Shown here piece after piece: positions 41,363 to 50,615 of a DNA stretch of 64,000 nt. Under the pieces are notes generated by a model. That model did no database searches. It saw nothing but the letters and a program-made list of their open reading frames with translations, and was not told the origin of the DNA. Position numbers and translations under genes: made by a program. Numbering within the stretch: the first letter of the stretch is position 1; the number at the start of each line of letters is the position of its first letter. Location: contig NZ_JAMQOT010000008.1 in assembly GCF_029502005.1 (NCBI RefSeq), positions 1-64,000 of the forward strand, written 5' to 3'. Origin of the DNA: Natrinema salsiterrestre (GTDB lineage: Archaea > Halobacteriota > Halobacteria > Halobacteriales > Natrialbaceae).

Positions 41363-42580
41363 CTATATGATCCCCTCCTCTTCCAGTTCCGTGTACTCCT
41401 CGGCGGTCATCCCGAGTTCGTCCCGATAGACGTCCTCGTTGTGCTCGCCGTGTCCCGGCCCGAGGAACTCGACCTCGCCGGGCGTCCGGGAGAACTTCGG
41501 GATGGGAGCGAAGGTCTTGATCGATCCCACGTCGGGGTCCTCGACCTCGATAATGCTGTCTCGAGCCTGGAACTGTTCGTCGGCGAAGATGTCGGCCATG
41601 TCGTACACGGGACCGACGATGGCGTCGTGGGCCTCGAGGATCTCGGTCGCCTCTTCGGTCGTTCGTTGGCTCGTCCACTCCTCGATCGCCGCGTTGAGCG
41701 GTTCGTTGTTCGCGACGCGGGCTTCGTTGTCTTCGAAGCGGGGATCTTCGATCAGTTCGGGCTTGTCGATGGCCGTGGCGACGCGCTCGAAGATCTTCTG
41801 ATTCGACGCGGACAGCGTCATGTAGCCGTCGGCGGTTTCGTAGATGTTCCGCGGGGCCGTGCTCGGGTGCTGGTTACCGGTCCGTTCGCGGACGTGGTCC
41901 GTCTGGTCGTAGGCCTCGACTTCGCCGAAGAAGAGCCGCCAGAGCGGTTCGATGAGGGAGACGTCGATGACCTGGCCCTCGCCGCTCCCGCCGCGACCCA
42001 CGTCGCGCTCGAAGATCGCCATCATCGTGGCCTGCATCGCGAACTGGGCCGCCGTCAGGTCCGCGAGGCTGATCGGCGGCAGGAGCGGCTCGCTGTCCGG
42101 GAAGCCGTTGGCGTGCGCCCAGCCGGAGATACCCTCCGCGATGGTCCCGAAGCCGGGCTTCTGGGACTTCGGCCCCGTCTGGCCGTAGCCCGAGAGCCGG
42201 ACCATGATCGCCTCCTCGTTGACCGCGTGGACGTCGTCGGGGCCGAGTCCCCACCGTTCCATCGTTCCCGGGCGGAAGTTCTCGAAGACGACGTCTGCGT
42301 CCTCGATCAACAGGAGGGCGATCTCGCGCCCGCGCTCGGAGCCGAGATCGAGCGTGATACAGCGCTTGTTGCGACCCAGCGACTTCCAGGCCAGCGATTC
42401 CCCGTCCTCGGTCTTCTGGGGCCACTCGCGGATCGGATCGCCGGTCTCGGGGTGTTCGATCATCACGACGTCCGCGCCGAAATCGCCCATCATCGTCGTC
42501 GCGAAGGCACCGCTTATCATGCCGGACATGTCGATGACCCGGAGTCCGTCGAGGGGACCGGTTCGTTCTCGTGCTGCCAT
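41363..42580 (-). CDS. class III (CaiB/BaiF) CoA-transferase
   Basis: The 405-residue protein shows GPLDGLRVIDMSGMISGAFA near the N-terminus, DFGADVVMIEHPETGDPIRE, and FENFRPGTMERWGLGPDDVH, the pattern of formyl-CoA/carnitine CoA-transferases, which move CoA between carboxylic acids through an Asp ester. The upstream 41 codons of the longer frame are rejected. A tatataaa element (42629-42637) gives a short leader. Paired with the HMGL-type enzyme, it suggests activation of an organic acid that is then cleaved or condensed. Confidence 0.88.
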   Translation of the reverse strand: MAARERTGPLDGLRVIDMSGMISGAFATTMMGDFGADVVMIEHPETGDPIREWPQKTEDGESLAWKSLGRNKRCITLDLGSERGREIALLLIEDADVVFENFRPGTMERWGLGPDDVHAVNEEAIMVRLSGYGQTGPKSQKPGFGTIAEGISGWAHANGFPDSEPLLPPISLADLTAAQFAMQATMMAIFERDVGRGGSGEGQVIDVSLIEPLWRLFFGEVEAYDQTDHVRERTGNQHPSTAPRNIYETADGYMTLSASNQKIFERVATAIDKPELIEDPRFEDNEARVANNEPLNAAIEEWTSQRTTEEATEILEAHDAIVGPVYDMADIFADEQFQARDSIIEVEDPDVGSIKTFAPIPKFSRTPGEVEFLGPGHGEHNEDVYRDELGMTAEEYTELEEEGII

Positions 42581-42847
42581 TTCCCTGAACCACTCCCCCA
42601 CGACCGAAGACAGTTGATCCACCCAGTGTAGGCCGTTTATATACTCGGACGGTGAGACGCCGGTCGGGATGCGACGAGGCATCGACGCGAGCGCCGGCGC
42701 CACAATACGAGGCCACCGGCCGCGTACCGCGTCCGAGAATCGACCGTCGACGGCGACTCACCCACAGGCGATGCTTATAAACGCCCCCCACTGGTTGGGA
42801 GAACGCTTACTCGAACGGCTACGGTGGTGATACCTGTACGATACCAA

Positions 42848-44911
42848 ATGGCACACAACCTAGGAGTGGACGTGGGTGGGACGTTCACGGACGTCATCGT
42901 CTTCGACGAGGACACCCGCGAACTCACGATCGACAAGGTGCTATCCACGCCGGCGAACCCGTCGGAGGGCGTGATCAACGGGATCGAGGAGGCCGTCGAC
43001 AAGGCCGACACGTCCGTTAGCGACCTGAATCTGTTGTTTCACGGGACGACCGTCGTGACGAACATGCTGCTCGAGGAGACCGGCTCCCGAGTCGGACTGA
43101 TCACCAGCGAGGGCCACGAGGACGTCCTCCATCTGGCCCGGGCGTGGACGCCCGGGCCGCTCTACGGGTGGATGGACATGGACAAACCGACGCCGCTGGC
43201 CGACCTCGTCGACACGCGAAGCGTCGGCGGCCGGATCACGTCGCCCGACGGATCGGAGCAGGAGCCGATCGACGAGGAAGCGGTTCGAACGGCGGTCCGG
43301 GAGCTCGCCGACTCGGGCGTCGAGTCGCTGACCGTCGCCCTGCTGAACTCGTATCTGAATCCGGCCCACGAACGGCAGGTCCGGGACATCATTCAGGACG
43401 AGTGTCCGGATCTCCCGGTGTCGATCTCCGCGGAGATCGTCCCGGAGTACGGCGAGTACGAACGGACGCTGACGACGGTCATCAACGACTACGCGCGGCC
43501 GCAAGTGATCGACTACCTCGACGACCTCGACGACTCGCTCGAGGACGCCGGCTCGAGCGCGAAAATGAACGTCGTCCGCTCGGACGGCGGGCTGATGAGT
43601 TCCGACGCCGCGAAACACCGGCCGGTCGAACTCGCGCTGTCGGGGCCGTCCGGCGGCGTCGTCGGCGCGGCGACCATCGCCGAAAAGAAGGGCGTTCCCG
43701 ACGTGCTCACGCTCGATATGGGCGGCACGTCGACGGACGTCTCGCTGGTCGAGGACGGCAAACCCGAGACGACGCGCCAGACGAAGGTCGGCTACCGCGA
43801 GTTCAAGTCTCGAGCCGTCGACGTCAACACGGTCGGCGCGGGCGGGGGCTCGATCGCTCGCGTCCAGCTATCCGGATCGCTCCAGGTCGGCCCCGAGAGC
43901 GCCGGTGCGGATCCGGGGCCGGCCTGCTACGGACAGGGCGGCGAGGAGCCGACGGTGACCGACGCGAACGTCGTGCTCGGCCGCATTCCCTCGAACGTCC
44001 GGCTCGGCGGGAGCATGGAACTCGATCGCGAGGCCGCTCGGGACGCGATCCGGACGGTCGCCGACGAGCGCGACAGCACGGTCGAGGAGGCCGCCCAGGC
44101 GATCCTCGACATCGTCAACGAGAACATGTACGGCGCGCTCCGGGTCGTCTCCGTCGAGCGCGGCTACGATCCGCGGGACTTCGGGCTCGTGGCGTTCGGT
44201 GGCGCCGGCCCGATGCACGCCAACGCGCTGGCGGACGTGATGGACGCCTACCCGCTGATCGTCCCGCCGGGGCCGGGCGTCATGAGCGCCTTCGGCTTCC
44301 TGACCAGCGACGTGCAAAACGAGTTCTCCGAGACCTACCTGAGGACGGATCGGGACGTCGACGGCGAGGAAGTGTACGAGGCGTACGAAGACCTCCGGGC
44401 GGAGGCGACCGACTGGCTCGTCTCGGAGGGGGTCGGCGAGGAAAACCACGCCTTCGAGTACTACGCCGACTGCCGGTACTACCGCCAGGACGTCCAGATG
44501 TCGATCCCGATCGACCGCTCGAACCTCCGGACCGACGAGGGCATCGCGGAGATCAAAGACGACTTCGAGTCGCGCCACGACCAGCGCTTCGGCTTCTCGC
44601 TCGACGCACCGCTCGAGATCGCGAACCTCCGGGTCATCGGCAAGGGAACGATACAGGGCGTCACGTTAGAGGAGAGCGACCTCGGCGGCGAGGACGCGAG
44701 CGGGGCGGAAGTCGGCACGCAGGAGGTCTTCTTCGACGACAGCTACCACGAGACGCCGATCTACGACCGCGCGCAGATGCGACCCGGCAACGTCATCGCC
44801 GGGCCGGCGATCGTCACCGACGACGACTCGACGGTCGTCGTCCAGCCGGACCACACGGCGGCAGTCGATCGGTACGCGAACCTCGAGATAACGCGGAGTG
44901 ATTCACAATGA
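42848..44911 (+). CDS. hyuA: hydantoinase/oxoprolinase subunit A (HyuA)
   Basis: The 687-residue protein starts MAHNLGVDVGGTFTDVIVFD, the ATP-binding HyuA motif, and has LLFHGTTVVTNMLLEETGSR, LTLDMGGTSTDVSLVEDG and VGAGGGSIARVQLSGSLQVG. HyuA uses ATP to open cyclic amides together with HyuB. It is first in a rightward three-gene run. A cttataaac (about 42774-42781) 67 bases upstream suggests a leadered transcript. The acetone-carboxylase branch is less likely because no third subunit is present. Confidence 0.93.
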   Translation: MAHNLGVDVGGTFTDVIVFDEDTRELTIDKVLSTPANPSEGVINGIEEAVDKADTSVSDLNLLFHGTTVVTNMLLEETGSRVGLITSEGHEDVLHLARAWTPGPLYGWMDMDKPTPLADLVDTRSVGGRITSPDGSEQEPIDEEAVRTAVRELADSGVESLTVALLNSYLNPAHERQVRDIIQDECPDLPVSISAEIVPEYGEYERTLTTVINDYARPQVIDYLDDLDDSLEDAGSSAKMNVVRSDGGLMSSDAAKHRPVELALSGPSGGVVGAATIAEKKGVPDVLTLDMGGTSTDVSLVEDGKPETTRQTKVGYREFKSRAVDVNTVGAGGGSIARVQLSGSLQVGPESAGADPGPACYGQGGEEPTVTDANVVLGRIPSNVRLGGSMELDREAARDAIRTVADERDSTVEEAAQAILDIVNENMYGALRVVSVERGYDPRDFGLVAFGGAGPMHANALADVMDAYPLIVPPGPGVMSAFGFLTSDVQNEFSETYLRTDRDVDGEEVYEAYEDLRAEATDWLVSEGVGEENHAFEYYADCRYYRQDVQMSIPIDRSNLRTDEGIAEIKDDFESRHDQRFGFSLDAPLEIANLRVIGKGTIQGVTLEESDLGGEDASGAEVGTQEVFFDDSYHETPIYDRAQMRPGNVIAGPAIVTDDDSTVVVQPDHTAAVDRYANLEITRSDSQ

Positions 44912-46776
44912 GCCAGCACGCAGCCGACGCCAGCCCCGACTTCGTCGGGGACCACGACATCGACGCGACGACCCTCGACATCATCGAGAACACGCTCTCG
45001 AACACGCGCCACGAGATGGACCGCGTCCTCGAGACGACGGCCATCAGTCCGGTCATCCGTGAGCAGTCGGACCAGTTCCCCCTGATCGCCGACCCGCAGG
45101 GACGGATGGTCATGGGCCAGTTCGGCAGCGCCATCGACACGATCATCGAGAACGCTCCCTTCGGCTGGGACGAGCTGAACGAGGGCGACGTCATCGCCAC
45201 CAACGACCCCTACATGTGCGCCGGCGCGGTCTCGCACACGCCGGACATGCTGTTGCTCCGGCCGATCTTCTACGAGGGGGACCTCGTCGGCTTCGGCAGC
45301 CAGTGGGGGAACCTGATGGACGTCGGCGGGAAGACCCCCGGCAGCATGCCCGTCCAGGCGACGACCGTCTTCGAGGAGGGGATGCGCCTTCCGCCGGTCA
45401 AACTCCACAAGGGCGGCGAGTTCGACAGCGAGCTCCTCGAGACGTTCGCGCACAACACGCGCCTCCCCGAACACGCCGAGGCCGACATCAAAGCGCTCGC
45501 GGCCGGCACGGCCGTCGCCGAATCCCGCGTGCAGGAACTCTGTGAACGCTTCGGAAAGGAGACCTACCTCGAGGCCTGTGACGCCATTCTCGACCGCACT
45601 CGCGACGGCATGATCAACCTCATCCGCGAATTCGTGCCCGAGGGCGAACGCTACACCTTCGAGGACTACGTCGACGACGACGGGATGGGGAACGGTCCGA
45701 TCAAGCTCCACCTCGAGATCTACCGCGAGGGCGACACCGTCTATCTCGACTGGGAGGGGACCGACGATCAGGTCCCCGGGACGGTGAACTTCCTCCTGAA
45801 CGAGAAGATGTTCAAGATGTTCACGGGGGTCTTCCTCATCATGGCGTTCGACCCGCTGCTGACGTTCAACGACGGCTACTACGACCTCTTCGAAGTCAAC
45901 CTGCCCGAGGGGACCGTCGTCCAGCCGGAGTTCCCGGCCGCACTGGGCAACCGCCTGCCGCTGATGGCCCGCCAGTTCGACGTCCTGCAGGCCACCTTCT
46001 CGAAGCTCATCGACGGCTTCAGCGTCGCCGGCAGCTACGGGACCTCGCCGAACCTGGTCTACGCCGGCACCGACTCCGAGGGCAACGACTTCCAGATGCT
46101 CGAGATCCTCTACGGCGGGATTCCAGCCCGCCCGGGCGGCGACGGCCTCGACGGCCACTCCTGGTGGCCGCTGTTCCGGACCGTCCCCGCCGAGTATCAG
46201 GAGGCCTACTACCCGCTCACGATCGACGAGTACAGCACGCGGTCCGACACCGGCGGTGCCGGGGAGTTCCGCGGCGGCCACGGCATCACGAAGGTCTACA
46301 CCTTCGAGGAGGACGGCGCGATCACCTTCCAGGACGACCGGGCGCACACGTACCCGTGGGGCGTCGACGGCGGCAAGCACGCCCAGACCAGCGAGAAGAA
46401 GCTCGTTCGGACCGACGGGAGCGAGGAGGAACTCCCCTCCAAGGTAGAGAACGTCGCCGTTGCGGCCGGCGACAAACTCGTCTTCCGAACGGCCGGCGGC
46501 GGCGGGCTGGGCGACCCCCTCGAACGCGACCCCGAACTCGTCGCCGAAGAGGTCCGGCAGGGGCTCATCTCGACCGACGCCGCCCGCGAGGAGTACGGCG
46601 TCGTCGTCGGCGACGACGGGACCCTCGACGAGGCCGCGACCGAAGGGACTCGGAAGGATCAGCGCGAAACGCGCGACGACCTCGCGGAGTTCGACTACGG
46701 ACCGCTACCGGACGACGACGAACTCGCCGACCGGATCGCCGCCGAGCGCAGCGAGTTCGACGATCGGCACAACTGA
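44908..46776 (+). CDS. hyuB: hydantoinase/oxoprolinase subunit B (HyuB)
   Basis: The 622-residue protein has DATTLDIIENTLSNTRHEMD, VIATNDPYMCAGAVSHTPDM and SDTGGAGEFRGGHGITKVYT, the HyuB signatures. Together with HyuA (overlap ATGA at 44908-44911) it hydrolyses hydantoins, 5-oxoproline or related lactams at the cost of ATP. The acidic tail after residue 540 (VVVGDDGTLDEAATEGTRKD) is typical for haloarchaea. The downstream amidase at 46832 points to a carbamoyl intermediate. Confidence 0.93.
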   Translation: MSQHAADASPDFVGDHDIDATTLDIIENTLSNTRHEMDRVLETTAISPVIREQSDQFPLIADPQGRMVMGQFGSAIDTIIENAPFGWDELNEGDVIATNDPYMCAGAVSHTPDMLLLRPIFYEGDLVGFGSQWGNLMDVGGKTPGSMPVQATTVFEEGMRLPPVKLHKGGEFDSELLETFAHNTRLPEHAEADIKALAAGTAVAESRVQELCERFGKETYLEACDAILDRTRDGMINLIREFVPEGERYTFEDYVDDDGMGNGPIKLHLEIYREGDTVYLDWEGTDDQVPGTVNFLLNEKMFKMFTGVFLIMAFDPLLTFNDGYYDLFEVNLPEGTVVQPEFPAALGNRLPLMARQFDVLQATFSKLIDGFSVAGSYGTSPNLVYAGTDSEGNDFQMLEILYGGIPARPGGDGLDGHSWWPLFRTVPAEYQEAYYPLTIDEYSTRSDTGGAGEFRGGHGITKVYTFEEDGAITFQDDRAHTYPWGVDGGKHAQTSEKKLVRTDGSEEELPSKVENVAVAAGDKLVFRTAGGGGLGDPLERDPELVAEEVRQGLISTDAAREEYGVVVGDDGTLDEAATEGTRKDQRETRDDLAEFDYGPLPDDDELADRIAAERSEFDDRHN

Positions 46777-46831
46777 ATCGCTCCCGATCGGTCGCGGAGC
46801 TACCCCACGAACGCAACCACAGACCCAAATT

Positions 46832-47467
46832 ATGGACTGGATCGACGACACCGAGGACCGGTACGACGACCGCGAGTTCGGCGAGAGCGTCGGCATGGGA
46901 GAACGGCCGGCGCTGCTCGTCATCGACTTGATCAACGCGTTCACCGATCCGGAGTCGAATCTCGGGTCGGACGTCGACGACGTCCTCGAGGAGACGGCGC
47001 GGCTGCTCGAGGCGTTCCGAGAACGCGACCTGCCGCGGTACTTCACGACCGTCGCGTTCGAGGAGTCCTACGGCGACGCGGGGATGTTCGTCGAGAAGGT
47101 CCCCGCGCTCAAGGAGCTCCGGCTCGGGACCGACCGCGTCGAGGTCGACGATCGGATCGCGCCGCTCGACGACGAGCGCGTCATTTTGAAGAAGTACGCC
47201 AGCGCCTTCTTCGGGACCGACCTCCAGTCGGAGCTGACCACCGAGCGCGTGGACACCCTCGTCATCGTCGGCGTCACGACCAGCGGCTGCGTCCGCGCGA
47301 CGGCGGTCGATAGCCTCCAGCACGGCTACCGCACGATCGTCCCCGCCGACGCGGTCGGCGACAGAGCGGAGGGGCCACACCGCGCGAACCTCCTCGACAT
47401 CGACGCCAAGTACGGCGACGTCGTGACGACCGACGCGGTCCTCGAGCACCTCGCCGGCGACGACTGA
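46832..47467 (+). CDS. isochorismatase-family amidase (N-carbamoylsarcosine amidase-like)
   Basis: The 211-residue cysteine hydrolase has the triad expected for the family: D32 in LLVIDLINAFTDP, a Lys in VILKKYASAFFGT (residue 120 or 121), and C153 in TTSGCVRATAVDS. Members cleave N-carbamoyl or amide groups. After HyuAB this fits opening of an N-methylhydantoin-type ring followed by removal of the carbamoyl group, giving sarcosine, CO2 and ammonia. Maleamate-type activity is an alternative. It starts 55 bases after HyuB. Confidence 0.88.
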   Translation: MDWIDDTEDRYDDREFGESVGMGERPALLVIDLINAFTDPESNLGSDVDDVLEETARLLEAFRERDLPRYFTTVAFEESYGDAGMFVEKVPALKELRLGTDRVEVDDRIAPLDDERVILKKYASAFFGTDLQSELTTERVDTLVIVGVTTSGCVRATAVDSLQHGYRTIVPADAVGDRAEGPHRANLLDIDAKYGDVVTTDAVLEHLAGDD

Positions 47468-47559
47468 CGACCGCGCGAGGCCTGGAGCGATCGATCTCCG
47501 GCTCGAGGGATTCGTAGTTAGGGACGCCCGTTATGTCGATCCGTCCCCGAGAGCGGCTA

Positions 47560-49185
47560 ATGACCGACGTTGCCGTACTCGGTGGCGGAATCGGCGGCCT
47601 CACGGCGGCGCACGAACTCGCCGAGCGCGGGTACGACGTGACCGTCTTCGAGGCGAACGACCGCTTCGGCGGGAAGGCCCGATCGATGCCGATCGCGGAC
47701 GATCCGGCCGCGCTCCACGGCGAACACGGATTCCGGTTCTTCCCGGCGTTCTACCGCCACGTCGTCGATACGATGAGGCGGATTCCCGACGGCGCCGGAA
47801 CCGTCGAAGACAACCTCGTCGAGACCGAAGCGACGCTGATCGCGAGCACCGCGGATTCGGGGCGGATCGCGGAGACCCGCACGCCCGATTCGGTTCGGGG
47901 CTGGCTCGAGGCGCTTCGCCCGGCCTTCGCCGAGGACCTGCCCCGCAGTGACGTCCGGTTCCTGCTCGAGCGGCTGCTGTACCTGCTGACCGCCTGCGAT
48001 GCCCGTCGCGAGGAGGAACTCGACGACATCTCCTGGTGGGAGTTCATCGACGCCGAGAACCGATCGCAGGAGTTCCGCGATCGACTCGCGTACGCGACCC
48101 AGGCGCTCGTCGCCCTCCGGCCGCAGGTCGGGAGCGCCCGGACGGTCGGCACCATCTACCTGCAGTTACTGTTCGGCCAGCTCGATCCGACTGAGTCGAC
48201 CGAACGGGTCCTGAACGCGCCGACGAACGAGGCCTGGATCGATCCGTGGATCGCCCACCTCGAGACGCTGGGCGTCGAGTTCCGGCCGAACACCCCCGTA
48301 CGTGGCCTCGAGTTCGACGGACGCCGCGTTACCGGCGCCGAACTCGTCGACGGGCAGACGGTCACTGTCGACGAGTTCGTGCTGGCCGTCCCGGTCGAAG
48401 TCGCTCCCGAGTTCGTCACGCCGGAGTTACGCCGGGAAGCGCCGGAACTGGGTCGGATCGACCGCCTCAATACGGCCTGGATGAACGGGATTCAATTCTA
48501 CCTCACCGAGGACGTCGAGCTGACCCGGGGCCACCAGGTCTACGCCGACGCCCCCTGGGCGCTGACCTCGATCTCGCAGCGCCAGTTCTGGACGGACTAC
48601 GACCTCGAGGGGCGCGGTCCTGACGAGGTCGAGGGCGTTCTCTCGGTCATCGCCTCCGACTGGGACGCGCCCGGAATCCACCACGAAAAGCCGGCCAGAG
48701 ACTGTACGCGCGAGGAGATCGCCGAGGAGATATGGGCCCAGCTGAAGACCCACCTGAACGGGGCCGATCAGCAGTTGCGGGACGACATGGTGGTCGACTG
48801 GTTCCTCGATCCCTCGATCGTCGAAACGGACGCCGGGGTCGAAAACCGCTCGCCGCTGTTGATCAACACCGTCGGGTCGCTCCGACGGCGGCCGCCGGCC
48901 GACGTCGGCGTGGGAAACCTCACCCTGGCGAGCGACTACGTGCGAACGAACTCCGATCTGGCATCGATGGAGTCGGCCAACGAGGCCGGTCGCCGCGCGG
49001 CGAACGCGATCCTCGACCGACACGGCGGCCGGGGCCGGGCGCAGGTCTGGGAGCTCAGAGAGCCCGCGGTGTTCGAGCCGCTCAAGCGCCAGGATCGGGT
49101 CCGGTACCGGCTCGGACTGCCGCACCCGGCGGAGGTGACGCAGTCCCTTCGGGGAGTCACCAGACGCCTCGGTAACCGAGCCTGA
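47560..49185 (+). CDS. FAD-dependent oxidoreductase (phytoene desaturase / hydroxysqualene dehydroxylase-like)
   Basis: The 541-residue flavoprotein has an N-terminal Rossmann loop VAVLGGGIGGLTAAHELAER and FEANDRFGGKARSMPIADDP, then HGEHGFRFFPAFYRHVVDTM. The C-terminal FAD-binding block is around NLTLASDYVRTNSDLASMES. This order is that of the amine-oxidase/carotenoid desaturase superfamily; haloarchaeal members are often annotated as hydroxysqualene dehydroxylase. Substrate is open. The ATG at 47560 is preferred to the 47533 start. No isoprenoid gene is adjacent. Confidence 0.85.
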   Translation: MTDVAVLGGGIGGLTAAHELAERGYDVTVFEANDRFGGKARSMPIADDPAALHGEHGFRFFPAFYRHVVDTMRRIPDGAGTVEDNLVETEATLIASTADSGRIAETRTPDSVRGWLEALRPAFAEDLPRSDVRFLLERLLYLLTACDARREEELDDISWWEFIDAENRSQEFRDRLAYATQALVALRPQVGSARTVGTIYLQLLFGQLDPTESTERVLNAPTNEAWIDPWIAHLETLGVEFRPNTPVRGLEFDGRRVTGAELVDGQTVTVDEFVLAVPVEVAPEFVTPELRREAPELGRIDRLNTAWMNGIQFYLTEDVELTRGHQVYADAPWALTSISQRQFWTDYDLEGRGPDEVEGVLSVIASDWDAPGIHHEKPARDCTREEIAEEIWAQLKTHLNGADQQLRDDMVVDWFLDPSIVETDAGVENRSPLLINTVGSLRRRPPADVGVGNLTLASDYVRTNSDLASMESANEAGRRAANAILDRHGGRGRAQVWELREPAVFEPLKRQDRVRYRLGLPHPAEVTQSLRGVTRRLGNRA

Positions 49186-49277
49186 GAGCCGCGTTCCGGA
49201 GGGGCTTCGGCGGTCTCTGAATCCCGCCGATACCCGGGTCGCAGCCCTTAACAGTCGTCGCCGCGACGTTCAACGTA

Positions 49278-50216
49278 ATGACTGACCGAGACGACGATCG
49301 CGATCATCGCTTCTCCGAGGGAGAGGGGTTCGGCGATCCGTACGAGGAGTTCGACCTGGACCCGCCGGAGCTCGGCGTCGACCCGTCGAAGGTCGATCCC
49401 GTCGACTCCCGCGTCGTCACCGACACGCTCGACCAGCACAACATCGATCAGGACGACGTCGACGCGAGCGAGTTGCTCGACGTCGGCCTGAACTACATGC
49501 AGATCAACCGCTACGAGCAGGCCACCGACGCCTTCGAGCGGACCGCCCGCTACGCCGAGGACGAGAAACTCGCACAGGAAGCGTGGGTGAACAAGGGCGT
49601 CGCCCACGGCGAACTCGAGGAGTGGGACGAGGCCATCGGCGCCCACCGCGAGGCCCTGCGGATCGACGGCGAGAGCGAGCACGCGGCCACCGCCGAGACG
49701 AACCTCGCCTACGCGCTCTGGGAGTTCGGCGAGACGAGCGAGGCCTTAGAGCACGCCGAACGCGCCATCGAGATCGACGAGCGCTTCGCCGCCGGCTGGT
49801 TCAACCGCGCGTTCTTCCTCTCGGAGCGCGGGCTGGCCGAGGAGGCGCTCAACTGCGTCGACAACGCGATCCGGCTCGGCCTGCGCAACGCGAAGGTCCT
49901 CGAGACGAAAGCCGAGATCCTCGAGGAGCTCGGCGAGTTCGATCAGGCCGAGGAGATCGCCGAGGAAGCAAACCAGATGAAAGAGCAGGCCGAACAGGAG
50001 ATGATGGACGACCGCGAAGAGATGTATGGGCAGGGCGGCGGCGGTCCCGGTACCGAAGCCGGCCGCGGCGGAGCCGGTGCCGGAGCGGGACGCGGCGGTG
50101 CGAACCGCCAGTCGCCGCCCCAGCGGCAGGGAGACATCGGGCTGGACGACCTCGGCGTCGCCGATCTCGGCGTCGACGACGAGGAGGACGAGGACCGCGA
50201 GTGGGAACTCGAGTGA
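49278..50216 (+). CDS. tetratricopeptide-repeat protein
   Basis: The 312-residue protein has an acidic start, then four to five TPR units (for instance LLDVGLNYMQINRYEQATDA, AWVNKGVAHGELEEWDEAIG, TNLAYALWEFGETSEALEHA, GWFNRAFFLSERGLAEEALN), a charged helix, and a Gly/Arg/Ala-rich tail ending in DDLGVADLGVDDEEDEDREW. TPRs bind partner proteins. It lies 4 bases before the DUF424 gene, so the two are likely co-transcribed. Confidence 0.9.
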   Translation: MTDRDDDRDHRFSEGEGFGDPYEEFDLDPPELGVDPSKVDPVDSRVVTDTLDQHNIDQDDVDASELLDVGLNYMQINRYEQATDAFERTARYAEDEKLAQEAWVNKGVAHGELEEWDEAIGAHREALRIDGESEHAATAETNLAYALWEFGETSEALEHAERAIEIDERFAAGWFNRAFFLSERGLAEEALNCVDNAIRLGLRNAKVLETKAEILEELGEFDQAEEIAEEANQMKEQAEQEMMDDREEMYGQGGGGPGTEAGRGGAGAGAGRGGANRQSPPQRQGDIGLDDLGVADLGVDDEEDEDREWELE

Positions 50217-50220
50217 TCGG

Positions 50221-50514
50221 ATGATCGTCAACGAACGGGAGACCCCGGAGGGATTGCTGGTCGCCGTCTGCGACGAGGACGTCCTCGGCGAGACGTTCGA
50301 GGAGGGCGAGCTCTCCCTGACCGTCACCGAGGAGTTCTACGGCGGCGATGAAGTCGACGAACGAGCGGTCCTCGAGAGTCTCGGCGAGGCGGCCGTCGCG
50401 AACATCGTCGGCACCCGCGCCGTCGAGCTCGCCGTCGAGGAGGGGTTCGTCGACGAGGCGAACGTCCTCGAGGTCGGGACGACGCTGCACGCGCAGTTGC
50501 TGCAGATGCAGTGA
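50221..50514 (+). CDS. DUF424 protein (97 aa)
   Basis: The product MIVNERETPEGLLVAVCDED, then EEFYGGDEVDERAVLESLGE and VGTTLHAQLLQMQ, matches the archaeal DUF424 family. Structure-based work groups it near translation-associated folds, but function is unproven. The ATG at 50221 follows the TPR-gene stop by 4 bases. Confidence 0.85.
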   Translation: MIVNERETPEGLLVAVCDEDVLGETFEEGELSLTVTEEFYGGDEVDERAVLESLGEAAVANIVGTRAVELAVEEGFVDEANVLEVGTTLHAQLLQMQ

Positions 50515-50615
50515 CCGGAGCGGACCGCAACTGAGCGCCGGCGAATCCGACCGAGCGCCGGCGAGGACCGCTTTTCTGCGACCGATTCGACGGATCGAGA
50601 GCCCGCGACTCGCGC

